Positions 9,235 to 18,166 of a DNA stretch of 34,431 bases are shown one piece after another; the stretch's first letter is position 1; the number at the start of each line of letters is the position of its first letter. The stretch spans positions 1 to 34,431 of the forward strand of contig DJFY01000104.1 in the NCBI GenBank assembly GCA_002431545.1, written 5' to 3'. This DNA comes from Cellvibrionales bacterium UBA5860. GTDB taxonomy: Bacteria > Pseudomonadota > Gammaproteobacteria > Pseudomonadales > Porticoccaceae. The notes under the pieces were generated by a model. It ran no database searches, was not told the DNA's origin, and worked only from the letters and a program-made list of their open reading frames with translations. The translations under genes were made by a program, and so were the position numbers.

Positions 9235-9279
9235 TCGATAACCGGTAACCCTGAACCGCTCGGGTTTTCTCTTTAACCG

Positions 9280-9299
9280 CCCCACCAGTTATGGTGGGG
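9280..9299. terminator. Perfect hairpin between convergent DUF3014 gene and dcd
   Basis: CCCCACCA (9280-9287), loop GTTA, TGGTGGGG (9292-9299): a perfect 8-bp stem with a stable GC-rich base, placed 46 bases after the DUF3014 stop and 9 bases before the dcd stop. There is no long T-run on either side, so efficiency is uncertain. Its position between convergent genes supports a shared terminator. Confidence 0.6.
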
Positions 9300-9307
9300 T
9301 CCTCGCG

Positions 9308-9880
9308 TCAGGCTTTGGGCAGCGTCACACCCTGTTGGCCCTGGTATTTGCCCCCCCGGTCCTTGTAGGAAACTTCGCAGACCTCATCTGACTCGAAAAA
9401 CAGCATCTGAGCGACACCCTCATTGGCGTAGATCTTGGCGGGCAGACTGGTGGTGTTGGAAAATTCCAGAGTGACATGCCCCTCCCACTCCGGTTCCAGA
9501 GGCGTGACATTGACGATAATGCCACAACGGGCGTAAGTGGACTTACCCAGGCAAATGGTCAGCACCGAACGCGGAATTCGAAAATATTCAACCGTGCGCG
9601 CCAGTGCAAACGAGTTAGGCGGAATGACACAGCAGTCCCCCTTGATATCGACAAAACTGCTCGGATCGAAATTCTTGGGGTCAACTGTCGCCGAATGAAT
9701 ATTGGTAAATACCTTGAATTCATCGGCGCAGCGCACGTCGTAACCGTAACTGGACACACCGAAAGAAATGACCCGCTCGCCATTCCCCTGGGGATCCCGT
9801 ACCTGGCTGCTTTCGAAGGGCTCAATCATGCCGCACTCGGCAACCATACGACGAATCCAGCGATCAGATTTAATACTCAC
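9308..9880 (-). CDS. dcd: dCTP deaminase
   Basis: Converts dCTP to dUTP plus ammonia, the main source of dUMP for thymidylate in proteobacteria. The 190-residue protein carries the family core GKSTYARCGIIVNVTPLEP (about 112-130) and the catalytic Glu in HVTLEF (E139, equivalent to E. coli E138). The C-terminal nucleotide-binding tail (KYQGQQGVTLPKA) is also present. I placed the start at a GTG, position 9880, because CAGGAG lies 6 bases upstream and the known N-terminal sequence (SIKSDRWIRRM) begins there. An in-frame ATG at 9910 lies upstream of that site. It is the pseudomonad-like Dcd type. It sits downstream of mrp on the same strand, 97 bases away. Confidence 0.95.
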   Translation of the reverse strand: MSIKSDRWIRRMVAECGMIEPFESSQVRDPQGNGERVISFGVSSYGYDVRCADEFKVFTNIHSATVDPKNFDPSSFVDIKGDCCVIPPNSFALARTVEYFRIPRSVLTICLGKSTYARCGIIVNVTPLEPEWEGHVTLEFSNTTSLPAKIYANEGVAQMLFFESDEVCEVSYKDRGGKYQGQQGVTLPKA

Positions 9881-9977
9881 CCGGTACTCCTGACACTTCA
9901 ATGGCAGCAACGTGCTGACCTGTAGCTAACGTGACGCCCGGACTCGCGACCCGCGGTCGCCAGCCAAGCATCGCGCT

Positions 9978-10805
9978 TCAGTCTTCGATATTTATTTCCG
10001 GAGCTTTCACGGACGTTTCGGCCAACGCCGCCAGCAGCTGGCGCGCGACATCCCGATAACACCGGGCAATTTCTCCATCCGGGTCAGCTACTACTATAGG
10101 ATTTCCAGCGTCGCCCTTTTCTCGAATCCGCCGGTCCAGCGGTAGAGATCCCAGCAGCCGCGTATGATACTCCGCGGCTACTTTCTCGCCGCCACCCTCG
10201 CCAAAAATATGTTCGACATGGCCGCAGTTGGAACAGATATGCTGCGCCATGTTTTCGACAATGCCCAGTACCGGCACATCGACTTTGCGGAACATCTCGA
10301 TGCCTTTGCGCGCGTCAAGCAGAGCAATGTCCTGGGGCGTGGTAACGATTACCGCGCCGGAGACACGCGCCTTTTGCGAAAGTGTCAACTGGATGTCGCC
10401 GGTACCCGGGGGCATATCGACGACAAGCACATCGAGAGCAGCCCACAGCGTCTGCTCCATCATCTGCACCAGCGCGCCACCAGCCATCGGCCCGCGCCAT
10501 ACCATCGGCGTCGCGGCGCTGGTCAAGTAACCGATCGACATGGAAGCCAGGCCCTGGGCGGGCACCGGCACGAAGGCGTTGCCATTAACCACCTGGGGCT
10601 GCACCGTATCGGCTACGCCCAACATCTTGGGCAGGCTCGGGCCATAGATGTCGGCATCGAGGATGCCGACGGCCTGGCCTTCGCGCGCCAGGGCCAAAGC
10701 CAGGTTGACAGCAGTCGTGGATTTGCCAACGCCGCCCTTGCCGGAAGCCACCGCAACGATATGTTTTACCTGACCCAGACCGGCCTGTACTGTAGATTCC
10801 GCCAT
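9978..10805 (-). CDS. apbC: Mrp/ApbC iron-sulfur cluster carrier ATPase, short form
   Basis: Cytosolic P-loop ATPase that binds and transfers [4Fe-4S] clusters. The 275-residue protein has the deviant Walker A motif SGKGGVGKST (21-30), the DADIYGPSLP segment (about 50-59), the VVDMPPGTGD switch (about 128-137) and the cluster-binding CSNC pair (C191, C194). The start at ATG 10805 is preceded by GGAG at good distance and lies 96 bases from the divergent metG. The open frame continues to 11198 only as a shadow of metG. Compared with E. coli Mrp (369 residues) the N-terminal MIP18/DUF59-like domain is missing; such short forms occur in other proteobacteria. The divergent metG–mrp order is classical for gammaproteobacteria. 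Confidence 0.93.
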   Translation of the reverse strand: MAESTVQAGLGQVKHIVAVASGKGGVGKSTTAVNLALALAREGQAVGILDADIYGPSLPKMLGVADTVQPQVVNGNAFVPVPAQGLASMSIGYLTSAATPMVWRGPMAGGALVQMMEQTLWAALDVLVVDMPPGTGDIQLTLSQKARVSGAVIVTTPQDIALLDARKGIEMFRKVDVPVLGIVENMAQHICSNCGHVEHIFGEGGGEKVAAEYHTRLLGSLPLDRRIREKGDAGNPIVVADPDGEIARCYRDVARQLLAALAETSVKAPEINIED

Positions 10806-10901
10806 GTATTCTCCGCCCGCGCTAAGTTCAGCGCTAATGAAAACAACCGGCAAAAACGCTATAGTTGCCGGCCTTTGACTAACCCCGGGGTTACCGTTTC
10901 G

Positions 10902-12935
10902 ATGTCGCAAACCCGTCGGCAGATACTCGTTACCAGCGCATTGCCTTACGCCAACGGCTCGATTCATCTCGGGCATCTGGTCGAGTACACCCAAACTGAT
11001 ATCTGGGTGCGCTTCCAGAAACTCAGGGGGCACGAATGTTACTACGTCTGTGCCGACGATGCCCATGGTACTGCGATAATGCTCAAGGCCGAAGAGCTCG
11101 GCCTCACGCCCGAACAGCTTATTGATCAGGTAAAAGCCGAACACACTCGGGATTTTGCCGACTTCCTGATCGAGTTCGACAACTTTCACTCGACTCATTC
11201 GGAGGAAAATCGCGAATACGCCGAATATATCTACCAGCGTCTACGCGCCAATGGCCACATTGCAACACGGGAGATCACTCAGGCCTACGATCCGGAGAAA
11301 AACCTGTTTCTAGCGGATCGCTACATCAAGGGCACCTGTCCACGCTGCAAAACCGAAGACCAGTACGGCGACAACTGTGAAGCCTGTGGCGCCACCTACT
11401 CGCCCAACGACCTGCTGGACGCGCGTTCCGCCTTATCCGGGGCCGAACCGGTGCCCAGGCAATCAACCCATTATTTTTTCACGTTGCCAGTGTTCGCCGA
11501 TTTTCTGCGCCAGTGGACGCGCGCCGGCCACGTCGGCGAAGAAATCGCCAACAAACTACAGGAGTGGCTCGATGCCGGCCTGCAGGAGTGGGACATCAGT
11601 CGGGACGCCCCCTACTTCGGCTTTGAGATCCCCGACGCACCGGGAAAATACTTCTATGTGTGGCTGGACGCCCCCATTGGCTACATCGCAAGTTTCAAAA
11701 ACCTCTGTGATCGCGAAGGTATAGACTTTGATCGCTTCTGGCGGGCCGACGCCAGCACTGAACTCTACCACTTTATCGGCAAGGATATTGTCAACTTCCA
11801 TGCCCTGTTCTGGCCCGCCATGCTGACCAGTGCCGGCTTTCGCACACCGACCAAAGTCTGCGTCCACGGCTTCCTCACGGTAAACGGCAAGAAAATGTCC
11901 AAGTCCCGGGGTACGTTCATCAACGGCCGCACCTACCTCGATCACCTGAATCCGGAATACCTGCGCTATTACTTTGCCGCCAAACTGACGTCCGGGGTGG
12001 AAGACCTGGATTTGAATCTGGAAGACTTCGTACAAAGAGTCAACAGCGATCTCGTGGGCAAAGTTGTCAATATCGCCAGCCGCTGCGCTCGCTTTATCAC
12101 CCGCGGCGACGGCGGGCGCTTGTCCACCACCTGCGCCGACGACACGCTCTGGCAGCAAGCCGTGGCTGTGGGCGAATCCATCGCGCAGCACTACGAAGCG
12201 CGGGATTTTGGCAAGGCTATTCGCGAAATCATTGCCGTGGCCGATAGCGCAAATGAATACATTGCCGCGCGCGAGCCCTGGAAACTGGCCAAGGATCCGG
12301 AGCAGGCTACCGAGGTTCAAAATGTATGCTCGCTGGCGATTAATCTGTTTCGCGTCATCATGATCTACCTGAAGCCGGTGTTACCGGGTATGGCGCAGCA
12401 GGCAGAGGAGTTTCTCAATGACGAGTTGCGCTGGGACAGCGCTATCGAGCCTTTGCTAGATCACCAGATAAACGACTTCAAGCCCATGCTGCAACGCGTC
12501 GAAAAAGACCGCGTAGAAGCCATGGTGAAAGCGAGCCAGGAGGCCGCACCCGTTAAATCTACCGAGGCGCAACCCACCGACGACGCCAATACCACCGAGG
12601 CGTTAGCACCGGAAATCAACTTTGACGACTTTATCAAGGTCGACCTGCGCGTTGCACGGATTGTCAAAGCACAGCATGTGGATGGCGCCGATAAATTGCT
12701 GCAGTTGACGCTGGATATCGGCAACAGCACACGCAATGTGTTTTCCGGCATCAAGTCGGTGTATGCACCAGAGGATCTGGAAGGTCGGCTGACGGTCATG
12801 GTCGCGAACCTGCAACCGAGAAAAATGCGTTTCGGGGTGTCCGAAGGTATGGTGCTGGCAGCTGGTGACGACGAAGGTGGTATATATTTGTTGGCGCCTG
12901 ATAGTGGCGCGCAACCCGGTCAGCGCGTCACCTGA
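10902..12935 (+). CDS. metG: Methionyl-tRNA synthetase
   Basis: Charges initiator and elongator tRNA-Met. At 677 residues it has the length of the E. coli enzyme. The class I signatures are HLGH (22-25) and KMSKS (331-335). The zinc knuckle is the pair CPRC...CEAC near residues 145-165. The anticodon-binding helical domain follows. A C-terminal EMAP-II-like tRNA-binding domain begins at about residue 570 (FDDFIKVDLRVARI) after a low-complexity Thr/Ala/Glu linker, so this is the dimeric form. The start is ATG 10902; the open frame upstream to 10164 is antisense to mrp and not coding. Confidence 0.97.
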   Translation: MSQTRRQILVTSALPYANGSIHLGHLVEYTQTDIWVRFQKLRGHECYYVCADDAHGTAIMLKAEELGLTPEQLIDQVKAEHTRDFADFLIEFDNFHSTHSEENREYAEYIYQRLRANGHIATREITQAYDPEKNLFLADRYIKGTCPRCKTEDQYGDNCEACGATYSPNDLLDARSALSGAEPVPRQSTHYFFTLPVFADFLRQWTRAGHVGEEIANKLQEWLDAGLQEWDISRDAPYFGFEIPDAPGKYFYVWLDAPIGYIASFKNLCDREGIDFDRFWRADASTELYHFIGKDIVNFHALFWPAMLTSAGFRTPTKVCVHGFLTVNGKKMSKSRGTFINGRTYLDHLNPEYLRYYFAAKLTSGVEDLDLNLEDFVQRVNSDLVGKVVNIASRCARFITRGDGGRLSTTCADDTLWQQAVAVGESIAQHYEARDFGKAIREIIAVADSANEYIAAREPWKLAKDPEQATEVQNVCSLAINLFRVIMIYLKPVLPGMAQQAEEFLNDELRWDSAIEPLLDHQINDFKPMLQRVEKDRVEAMVKASQEAAPVKSTEAQPTDDANTTEALAPEINFDDFIKVDLRVARIVKAQHVDGADKLLQLTLDIGNSTRNVFSGIKSVYAPEDLEGRLTVMVANLQPRKMRFGVSEGMVLAAGDDEGGIYLLAPDSGAQPGQRVT

Positions 12936-13015
12936 GAACATGCTTTCGGTCGCCCGCACCGTAATTTCCGGCCGCAAATAACACCGGCCTCGTACCGTAC
13001 GATATTACCAAACAA

Positions 13016-13044
13016 GCTAAATTTCTGATTATTAATTATTTAGC
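13016..13044. promoter_or_regulatory. Inverted repeat in AT-rich leader of the rnf operon
   Basis: GCTAAAT (13016-13022) and ATTTAGC (13038-13044) form a perfect 7-bp inverted repeat with a 15-base AT-rich centre. They lie 51 bases upstream of rnfA, just before a possible -10 box (GATAAT, 13064-13069). The half-site spacing suits a dimeric regulator on one face of the helix. A hairpin ending metG transcription is the alternative, but no T-run follows. Confidence 0.4.
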
Positions 13045-13095
13045 GAAATGTATGGCCATACTGGATAATGTCGCTACTTATCATCGGCTTAATCC

Positions 13096-13671
13096 ATGGA
13101 AAGTTTCGCAGTTATTCTGATCAGCACGATACTGGTCAATAATTTCGTACTGGCCCAGTTTCTGGGTCTGTGCCCCTTTATGGGCGTTTCCAACAAACTG
13201 GAAACCGCCATCGGCATGGCCAGTGCCACCACGTTTGTTCTCACCCTGGCAGCCATATCCAGTTATCTGGTCAACACCTGGCTGCTGGTGCCTCTGGGTC
13301 TCGAATACCTTAAAACCATCGCGTTTATTCTGGTGATCGCAGTCGTTGTCCAATTCACCAAGATGTTTATCGAAAAAGCCAGCCCTCTGCTGTATCGAGT
13401 CCTCGGCGTATTCCTGCCCCTCATCACCACCAACTGCGCTGTGCTCGGCGTGGCTTTGCAGAATACCGCCAGAAATCGCACCTTCATGGAATCGAGCCTC
13501 TACGGCTTTGGCGCCGCCCTGGGTTTTTCTCTGGTACTGGTGCTGTTCGCGGCCATGCGCGAGCGGCTGGCCGCCGCCGACGTACCGGCACCTTTCCAGG
13601 GGGCGGCCATTGGCATGATCACCGCGGGCCTCATGTCACTTGCCTTTATGGGTTTTGCGGGGCTGGTTTAG
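13096..13671 (+). CDS. rnfA: Rnf/Rsx electron transport complex subunit A
   Basis: Integral membrane subunit of the Rnf complex, which couples electron flow between ferredoxin and NAD(H) to ion movement; in E. coli the homologous Rsx complex keeps SoxR reduced. The 191-residue protein (E. coli RsxA 193) has six hydrophobic helices and the conserved half-channel segments NNFVLAQFLGLCPFMGVS (about 16-33) and LGVFLPLITTNCAVLGVAL (about 102-120). Each carries a Cys that in Rnf/Nqr structures helps hold an intramembrane iron-sulfur centre with RnfE. First gene of a six-gene operon, preceded by an AT-rich leader with an inverted repeat. Confidence 0.96.
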   Translation: MESFAVILISTILVNNFVLAQFLGLCPFMGVSNKLETAIGMASATTFVLTLAAISSYLVNTWLLVPLGLEYLKTIAFILVIAVVVQFTKMFIEKASPLLYRVLGVFLPLITTNCAVLGVALQNTARNRTFMESSLYGFGAALGFSLVLVLFAAMRERLAAADVPAPFQGAAIGMITAGLMSLAFMGFAGLV

Positions 13672-13728
13672 TCCCGATCACCCGAACACGTACCGCCTGT
13701 TGGCGACCTTGTATGTTTAATTTGCTCC

Positions 13729-14352
13729 ATGACTGAATTCATCGGCTTACTGTCATCCCTTGCATTACCAGTGCTGTCTCTGGTGGGTATGGCTATTCTG
13801 TTCGGCGCCATTCTGGGCTTTGCCGCCATTCGTTTTAAAGTCGAAGGCAATCCTCTGGTCGATCAAATCGATGCCCTGCTGCCCCAGACCCAGTGCGGCC
13901 AGTGTGGCCATCCAGGGTGCCGCCCCTATGCGGAAGCCATCGTCAATGGCGAAGCTATCAACCGTTGTCCACCCGGCGGTCAAGCGACAATTAACGCCCT
14001 GGCCGATCTGCTCGATGTGCCCGCCCCGGAACTGGACGAAGAGCACGGTGAGGAAGCGGAACTTAAGACCGTGGCCTACATTCGCGAAGACGAATGCATC
14101 GGCTGCACCAAGTGCATACAAGCCTGTCCCGTCGACGCCATCCTGGGTGCAGCAAAAATGATGCACACGGTAATCGCTTCCGAGTGCACCGGCTGCGACC
14201 TTTGCGTCGAGCCCTGCCCCGTCGACTGTATCGACATGATTCCGATTATGCCGACGCTAAGCGACTGGCACTGGCAGGCGCCGCCCGAAACCGGAGACTT
14301 GATACGTTCACCACGAATTATCGCCACCGATCGTCACGGCGCCGCAGCATGA
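13729..14352 (+). CDS. rnfB: Rnf complex ferredoxin-type subunit B
   Basis: Electron-entry subunit with one N-terminal membrane helix (about residues 10-33). A 4Fe-4S domain follows with C56, C59, C64 and C80 (CGQCGHPGC signature). Two ferredoxin [4Fe-4S] motifs come next: CIGCTKCIQACP (from C123) and CTGCDLCVEPCP (from C153). The length of 207 residues is close to E. coli RsxB (192). The stop overlaps the start of rnfC by 3 bases within an ATGA, so translation is coupled. It lies 57 bases after rnfA. Nothing unusual in its cofactor residues. Confidence 0.96.
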   Translation: MTEFIGLLSSLALPVLSLVGMAILFGAILGFAAIRFKVEGNPLVDQIDALLPQTQCGQCGHPGCRPYAEAIVNGEAINRCPPGGQATINALADLLDVPAPELDEEHGEEAELKTVAYIREDECIGCTKCIQACPVDAILGAAKMMHTVIASECTGCDLCVEPCPVDCIDMIPIMPTLSDWHWQAPPETGDLIRSPRIIATDRHGAAA

Positions 14353-16433
14353 GACAAACCTGGCCGCTTCCCGGGGGCATCCACCCGCCGGAAAATAAAT
14401 CCCAATCACTGCAAAGGCCGATCGCGCAACCGCCATTACCGCCCTGTCTGGTGCTGCCGCTGAACCAGCACATCGGCACGCCGTCGGTACCGCGCGTGTG
14501 CGTCGGCGAAACTGTCCTCAAGGGGCAGGTCGTCGCCGATGCTGAGGGCATGATCAGCGCCGCCCTGCATGCACCGACTTCAGGCGTGATAAAAGCCATC
14601 GAAACCCGGCCCATCGCGCATCCATCTGGCGGCGAAGATGTCTGCATCGTCCTGGAAAGCGACGGCGAGGAGCGCTGGATTGAGCTGGCGGCGCGTCCGG
14701 ACTATGCCGATCTGGCACCTGCCGAAGTGCTGGCACTGATCGCCCGCGCCGGCATTACGGGCATGGGCGGCGCCGGCTTTCCCAGTGCCACCAAGTTGCA
14801 GCCCCGACATGCCATCGACACGCTAATCATCAATGCTGCTGAGTGTGAGCCTTACATTACCGCCGACGACGTTCTAATGCGCGAGCGGGCGCCCGGGATC
14901 AGTGTCGGAATAGACATCCTCGCTCACGTGTTGGGTCAGCCCGAAACTATTCTTATCGGCATTGAGGACAACAAGCCCGAGGCCGCGAGTGCACTACGCG
15001 ACGCGCTGGATGGCAGCCGCGCCGACCTAGTAGAAATCCCCACCAGGTATCCGTCGGGAGGAGAAAAACAACTCATTCAAATTCTCACCGGCAAAGAAGT
15101 GCCCAGCGGCGGCTTGCCTGCAGATATAGGTATCGTGTGCCAGAACGTCGGCACCACCCACGCCGTCTTTGAAGCGGTATGCAAGGGCACGCCGCTGATT
15201 TCCCGCATCACCACCGTCACCGGCGGTGCCTGCGCGCACGCGGGAAACTTCGAAGTGCTTATCGGCACACCGGTAGAACACCTGCTGCAAGCTGCCGGCT
15301 ACGATCAGGGTATCTGCCAAAGGTTGATCATGGGTGGCCCCATGATGGGTTTTACACTGGCGGACACTGATGTACCTGTTGTCAAATCCACCAACTGCCT
15401 GCTTGCCGCAGATGCCAAAGAAAGCCCGCAAAACAACATTCCCCAGGCCTGTATTCGGTGCGGCCTGTGCGCAGAGGCCTGCCCCGCCAACCTGTTGCCG
15501 CAACAGCTCTACTGGTATGCCAGGGCCAGGGACTACGACAAGCTCGCAGCCCACAACCTGAACGACTGCATTGAGTGCGGCGCCTGCGCCTATGTCTGCC
15601 CCAGCGAGATTCCACTGGTGCAATACTATCGCGCAGCCAAAGGTGAGATACGCGTCATGCAGCAGGAGAAAATATTTTCCGACCATGCGCGCATACGCTT
15701 TGAGTTCCATAAAGACAGAATGGAGAAAGCCGAGCGGGAGAAAGCCGCCAAACGGGAACAGCGGAAGAAGGCAGCCGAAGTCGCCCGATCCACTGTCGGC
15801 AATAGCCAACCTGCGCCCGATGGCACCACTGCCACCGACGAAGACAGCGATGTCGTACGGGCGGCGCTGGCGCGCGTACAAGCCAACAAAAGTTCCACCG
15901 AAGCACAACTGAGAAAACTGGAACGCAATCTCGAAGCGCTGGACACGCAGTTGAATAACGCCCAAAGCAGGCTGACAGAAATACCCGAAAGCGACACCGG
16001 GCCCCACGGTAAGGCCGCAGCCGCAATCGAGCAAATCAGGGTCAAGCGCGCGCGCGTCGCCGGCGAGCTGGAAGCCCTGAAAAACCAGGCTCCAGAAACA
16101 CCTACTGACACCGGGGCCAACGCCGAACCGGCTGGCCAGGATCAGCGTGCAGTGGACAAGGCCGCTGAGGCTATAGCGCGAGCACAGCAACGCATGGCTG
16201 AACAACAGTCGATGTCACCGGATGATAAGCGCCGGCATCAGCGGGAACGTCTCGAAAAACGTCTGGTCAAGGCCCGCCAGCGCCTCGCCCAGGCGCAAAC
16301 TGATGGTGACGAAAACCTCGGCGCCTATGCCGATGCGGTCGCTTCGCTGGAGCAAAAATTGACCGCTCTGCAAAACACCGAGACAACTGCCGAGGCTATC
16401 GCTTCGTCTGGTACGGATACAGGAGAGCGCTGA
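14349..16433 (+). CDS. rnfC: Rnf complex NADH-binding subunit C with long coiled-coil tail
   Basis: Peripheral subunit that binds NAD(H) and FMN and passes electrons through two [4Fe-4S] clusters. The 694 residues include the glycine-rich GMGGAGFPSATK flavin/NADH loop (138-149) and the 4Cys motifs from C368 (CIRCGLCAEACP) and C407 (CIECGACAYVCP). After about residue 450 comes a 240-residue hydrophilic tail rich in Ala, Glu, Lys, Arg and Gln, predicted to be coiled coil. Gammaproteobacterial RnfC proteins often have such variable tails (E. coli RsxC is 740). The start ATG 14349 overlaps rnfB; the frame open to 14094 is a shadow. rnfD starts at the last base of its stop codon. Confidence 0.96.
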   Translation: MRQTWPLPGGIHPPENKSQSLQRPIAQPPLPPCLVLPLNQHIGTPSVPRVCVGETVLKGQVVADAEGMISAALHAPTSGVIKAIETRPIAHPSGGEDVCIVLESDGEERWIELAARPDYADLAPAEVLALIARAGITGMGGAGFPSATKLQPRHAIDTLIINAAECEPYITADDVLMRERAPGISVGIDILAHVLGQPETILIGIEDNKPEAASALRDALDGSRADLVEIPTRYPSGGEKQLIQILTGKEVPSGGLPADIGIVCQNVGTTHAVFEAVCKGTPLISRITTVTGGACAHAGNFEVLIGTPVEHLLQAAGYDQGICQRLIMGGPMMGFTLADTDVPVVKSTNCLLAADAKESPQNNIPQACIRCGLCAEACPANLLPQQLYWYARARDYDKLAAHNLNDCIECGACAYVCPSEIPLVQYYRAAKGEIRVMQQEKIFSDHARIRFEFHKDRMEKAEREKAAKREQRKKAAEVARSTVGNSQPAPDGTTATDEDSDVVRAALARVQANKSSTEAQLRKLERNLEALDTQLNNAQSRLTEIPESDTGPHGKAAAAIEQIRVKRARVAGELEALKNQAPETPTDTGANAEPAGQDQRAVDKAAEAIARAQQRMAEQQSMSPDDKRRHQRERLEKRLVKARQRLAQAQTDGDENLGAYADAVASLEQKLTALQNTETTAEAIASSGTDTGER

Positions 16434-17500
16434 TGCCGCTAGCGCTGATCACTTCGCCCCACCAGCACGCTGCCCAAACCACGCAGCGCGTGATGCAACA
16501 CCTGCTGCTCGCCACCGTGCCGGGTTTGGTGGCACTGACCTGGCACTTCGGCTGGGGCACTTTGATCAACGTTGCACTGGCGAGTATCACGGCACTCGGT
16601 TGCGAAGCGGCGGTGGTCGTCCTGCGACGCCGACCCGTCGGGTTTTACCTGCGCGATTGCAGTGCTCTGGTCACCGCGGTGTTACTTGGACTCGCCCTGC
16701 CGCCGCTGGCTCCCTGGTGGATTCCTGTGGTGGGCAGTGCTTTTGCCATCGTTATCGCCAAACATCTCTATGGTGGTCTCGGTTACAACCCCTTTAACCC
16801 GGCCATGGTGGGCTACGTTGTCCTGCTCATTTCCTTTCCCGTGGAAATGACCCGTTGGCTGGCACCGGCCAGTATCCTGCCCGATGGCGCCAGCCTGCCG
16901 GATCTCCAGGCTTCTCTGCAGCTGGTGTTCCCGCTGCTGGGGAACACACCGATCGATGCCTTTACCATGGCGACACCGCTGGATACCTTTAAACACAGTC
17001 AGGGCCTGCTGGTGGAGCAGGTATTAGCGGAAAACGTCTGGTTTACCCAGGGCACCTGGAGTGGCGCCGGCTGGGAATGGGTTAATCTCGGCTTTCTCGC
17101 CGGCGGCTGTTATCTGCTGTTGCAGCGTGTCTTCACCTGGCACGCACCGGTGGCCATGCTGGCGGGATTGAGCCTGATGGCCCTGCTCAATTACGATGCC
17201 GGCAGTTCCACCAGTGGCGGCCCGCTCGACCTCCACCTGTTGAGCGGCGCCACTATGCTGGGTGCTTTTTTTATCGTTACCGATCCGGTGACCTCCGCAG
17301 TCTCCCATCTCGGCCGTCTGATTTACGGCGCGCTCGTCGGTGTTCTCATTTATATCATTCGCATTTGGGGCAACTATCCGGATGCAGTCGCATTTGCCGT
17401 TTTACTGATGAATTTTGCCGCGCCCTTTATCGACTATTACACACTGCCCAGAACCTACGGGCACGAGAAGCGTGGTCGCGCGACCAAAATGAAGGACTAA
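16433..17500 (+). CDS. rnfD: Rnf complex membrane flavoprotein subunit D
   Basis: Polytopic subunit related to NqrB, carrying covalently bound FMN. The 355-residue protein (E. coli RsxD 352) has about nine hydrophobic segments and the family stretch LGYNPFNPAMVGYV (about 116-129). The Thr for the phosphoester link to FMN is probably T181 in DAFTMATPL, close to T187 of Vibrio cholerae RnfD; this assignment rests on alignment by eye. A second SGAT (about 271-274) lies in a later helix. Start and rnfC stop overlap as TGATG with AGGAG just upstream. Confidence 0.95.
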   Translation: MPLALITSPHQHAAQTTQRVMQHLLLATVPGLVALTWHFGWGTLINVALASITALGCEAAVVVLRRRPVGFYLRDCSALVTAVLLGLALPPLAPWWIPVVGSAFAIVIAKHLYGGLGYNPFNPAMVGYVVLLISFPVEMTRWLAPASILPDGASLPDLQASLQLVFPLLGNTPIDAFTMATPLDTFKHSQGLLVEQVLAENVWFTQGTWSGAGWEWVNLGFLAGGCYLLLQRVFTWHAPVAMLAGLSLMALLNYDAGSSTSGGPLDLHLLSGATMLGAFFIVTDPVTSAVSHLGRLIYGALVGVLIYIIRIWGNYPDAVAFAVLLMNFAAPFIDYYTLPRTYGHEKRGRATKMKD

Positions 17501-17503
17501 GCA

Positions 17504-18166
17504 GTGTTCAAACAATCGATGGGAGTCAACAGCCTGGTCCTTGGCATATTTGCCCTGATCACTGCCCTGCTGCTGGCGGGAACCCATCTCGGCACCAGGG
17601 ATAGAATTGAGCAGTCCGAACGCGCCGCGGCCGCAAAGGCATTACTGGAGATCATTCCGCCCGAGCGCCACAGCAACGACCTGCTGACGGACACCCTGCC
17701 TATCCCTGAACAGTACTGGGTCGGGCTCGGCCTGAAAAACGGCGGCGACATATATCTCGCCCGCGATGATGCCGGCGCAGTCATCGCGGTTATCGTACCG
17801 ACGGTAGCGCCAGACGGATACAGTGGCGATATTCACCTGATAACCGGCGTCAACATGGACGGCTCTGTCGCTGGCGCGCGCGCGCTCAGCCATGCTGAAA
17901 CACCGGGCCTGGGCGATAAAATAGACCTCAACAAAAGCGACTGGATGCTCGACTTTAACGGTAAGTCCATCGGCGCTCCAGCGTCTGAACAGTGGGCCGT
18001 GCGAAAAGACGGCGGCGCCTTCGATCAGTTTACCGGTGCAACCATCACCCCGCGCGCGGTTGTCAAGCAAGTAAGAACCGTGCTCGAATACTTTGCCCAG
18101 GATCGCAAACGCATCGTTCAGACCAGTGCCCGACCGGCCACATCGGAAACACCGCAGCATGACTGA
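17504..18166 (+). CDS. rnfG: Rnf complex FMN-binding subunit G
   Basis: Subunit with one N-terminal membrane helix (about 9-27) and a periplasmic FMN-binding domain related to NqrC. The covalent flavinylation motif FTGAT is at 176-180 with T180 as the likely attachment site (V. cholerae RnfG T175). The LSHAETPGLGDKI segment is at about 128-140. The gene begins with GTG at 17504, 3 bases after rnfD, with AAGGA in the rnfD end. Its stop overlaps the start of rnfE by 8 bases. Flavinylation needs an ApbE transferase, which is not in this window. Confidence 0.95.
   Translation: MFKQSMGVNSLVLGIFALITALLLAGTHLGTRDRIEQSERAAAAKALLEIIPPERHSNDLLTDTLPIPEQYWVGLGLKNGGDIYLARDDAGAVIAVIVPTVAPDGYSGDIHLITGVNMDGSVAGARALSHAETPGLGDKIDLNKSDWMLDFNGKSIGAPASEQWAVRKDGGAFDQFTGATITPRAVVKQVRTVLEYFAQDRKRIVQTSARPATSETPQHD

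Noticed and set aside
10164..10901. Long N-terminal extension of the metG reading frame
   Set aside because: It runs antisense to mrp; the known MetG N-terminus begins at 10902 and the resulting length equals the E. coli enzyme.
10806..11198. N-terminal extension of the mrp frame
   Set aside because: It is antisense to the start of metG and does not resemble a DUF59 domain; ATG 10805 has a good ribosome binding site.
15027..16205. 392-codon minus-strand frame opposite rnfC
   Set aside because: It mirrors the strongly biased codons of rnfC; no ribosome binding site and no recognisable domain, only low-complexity Gly/Cys/Leu-rich sequence.
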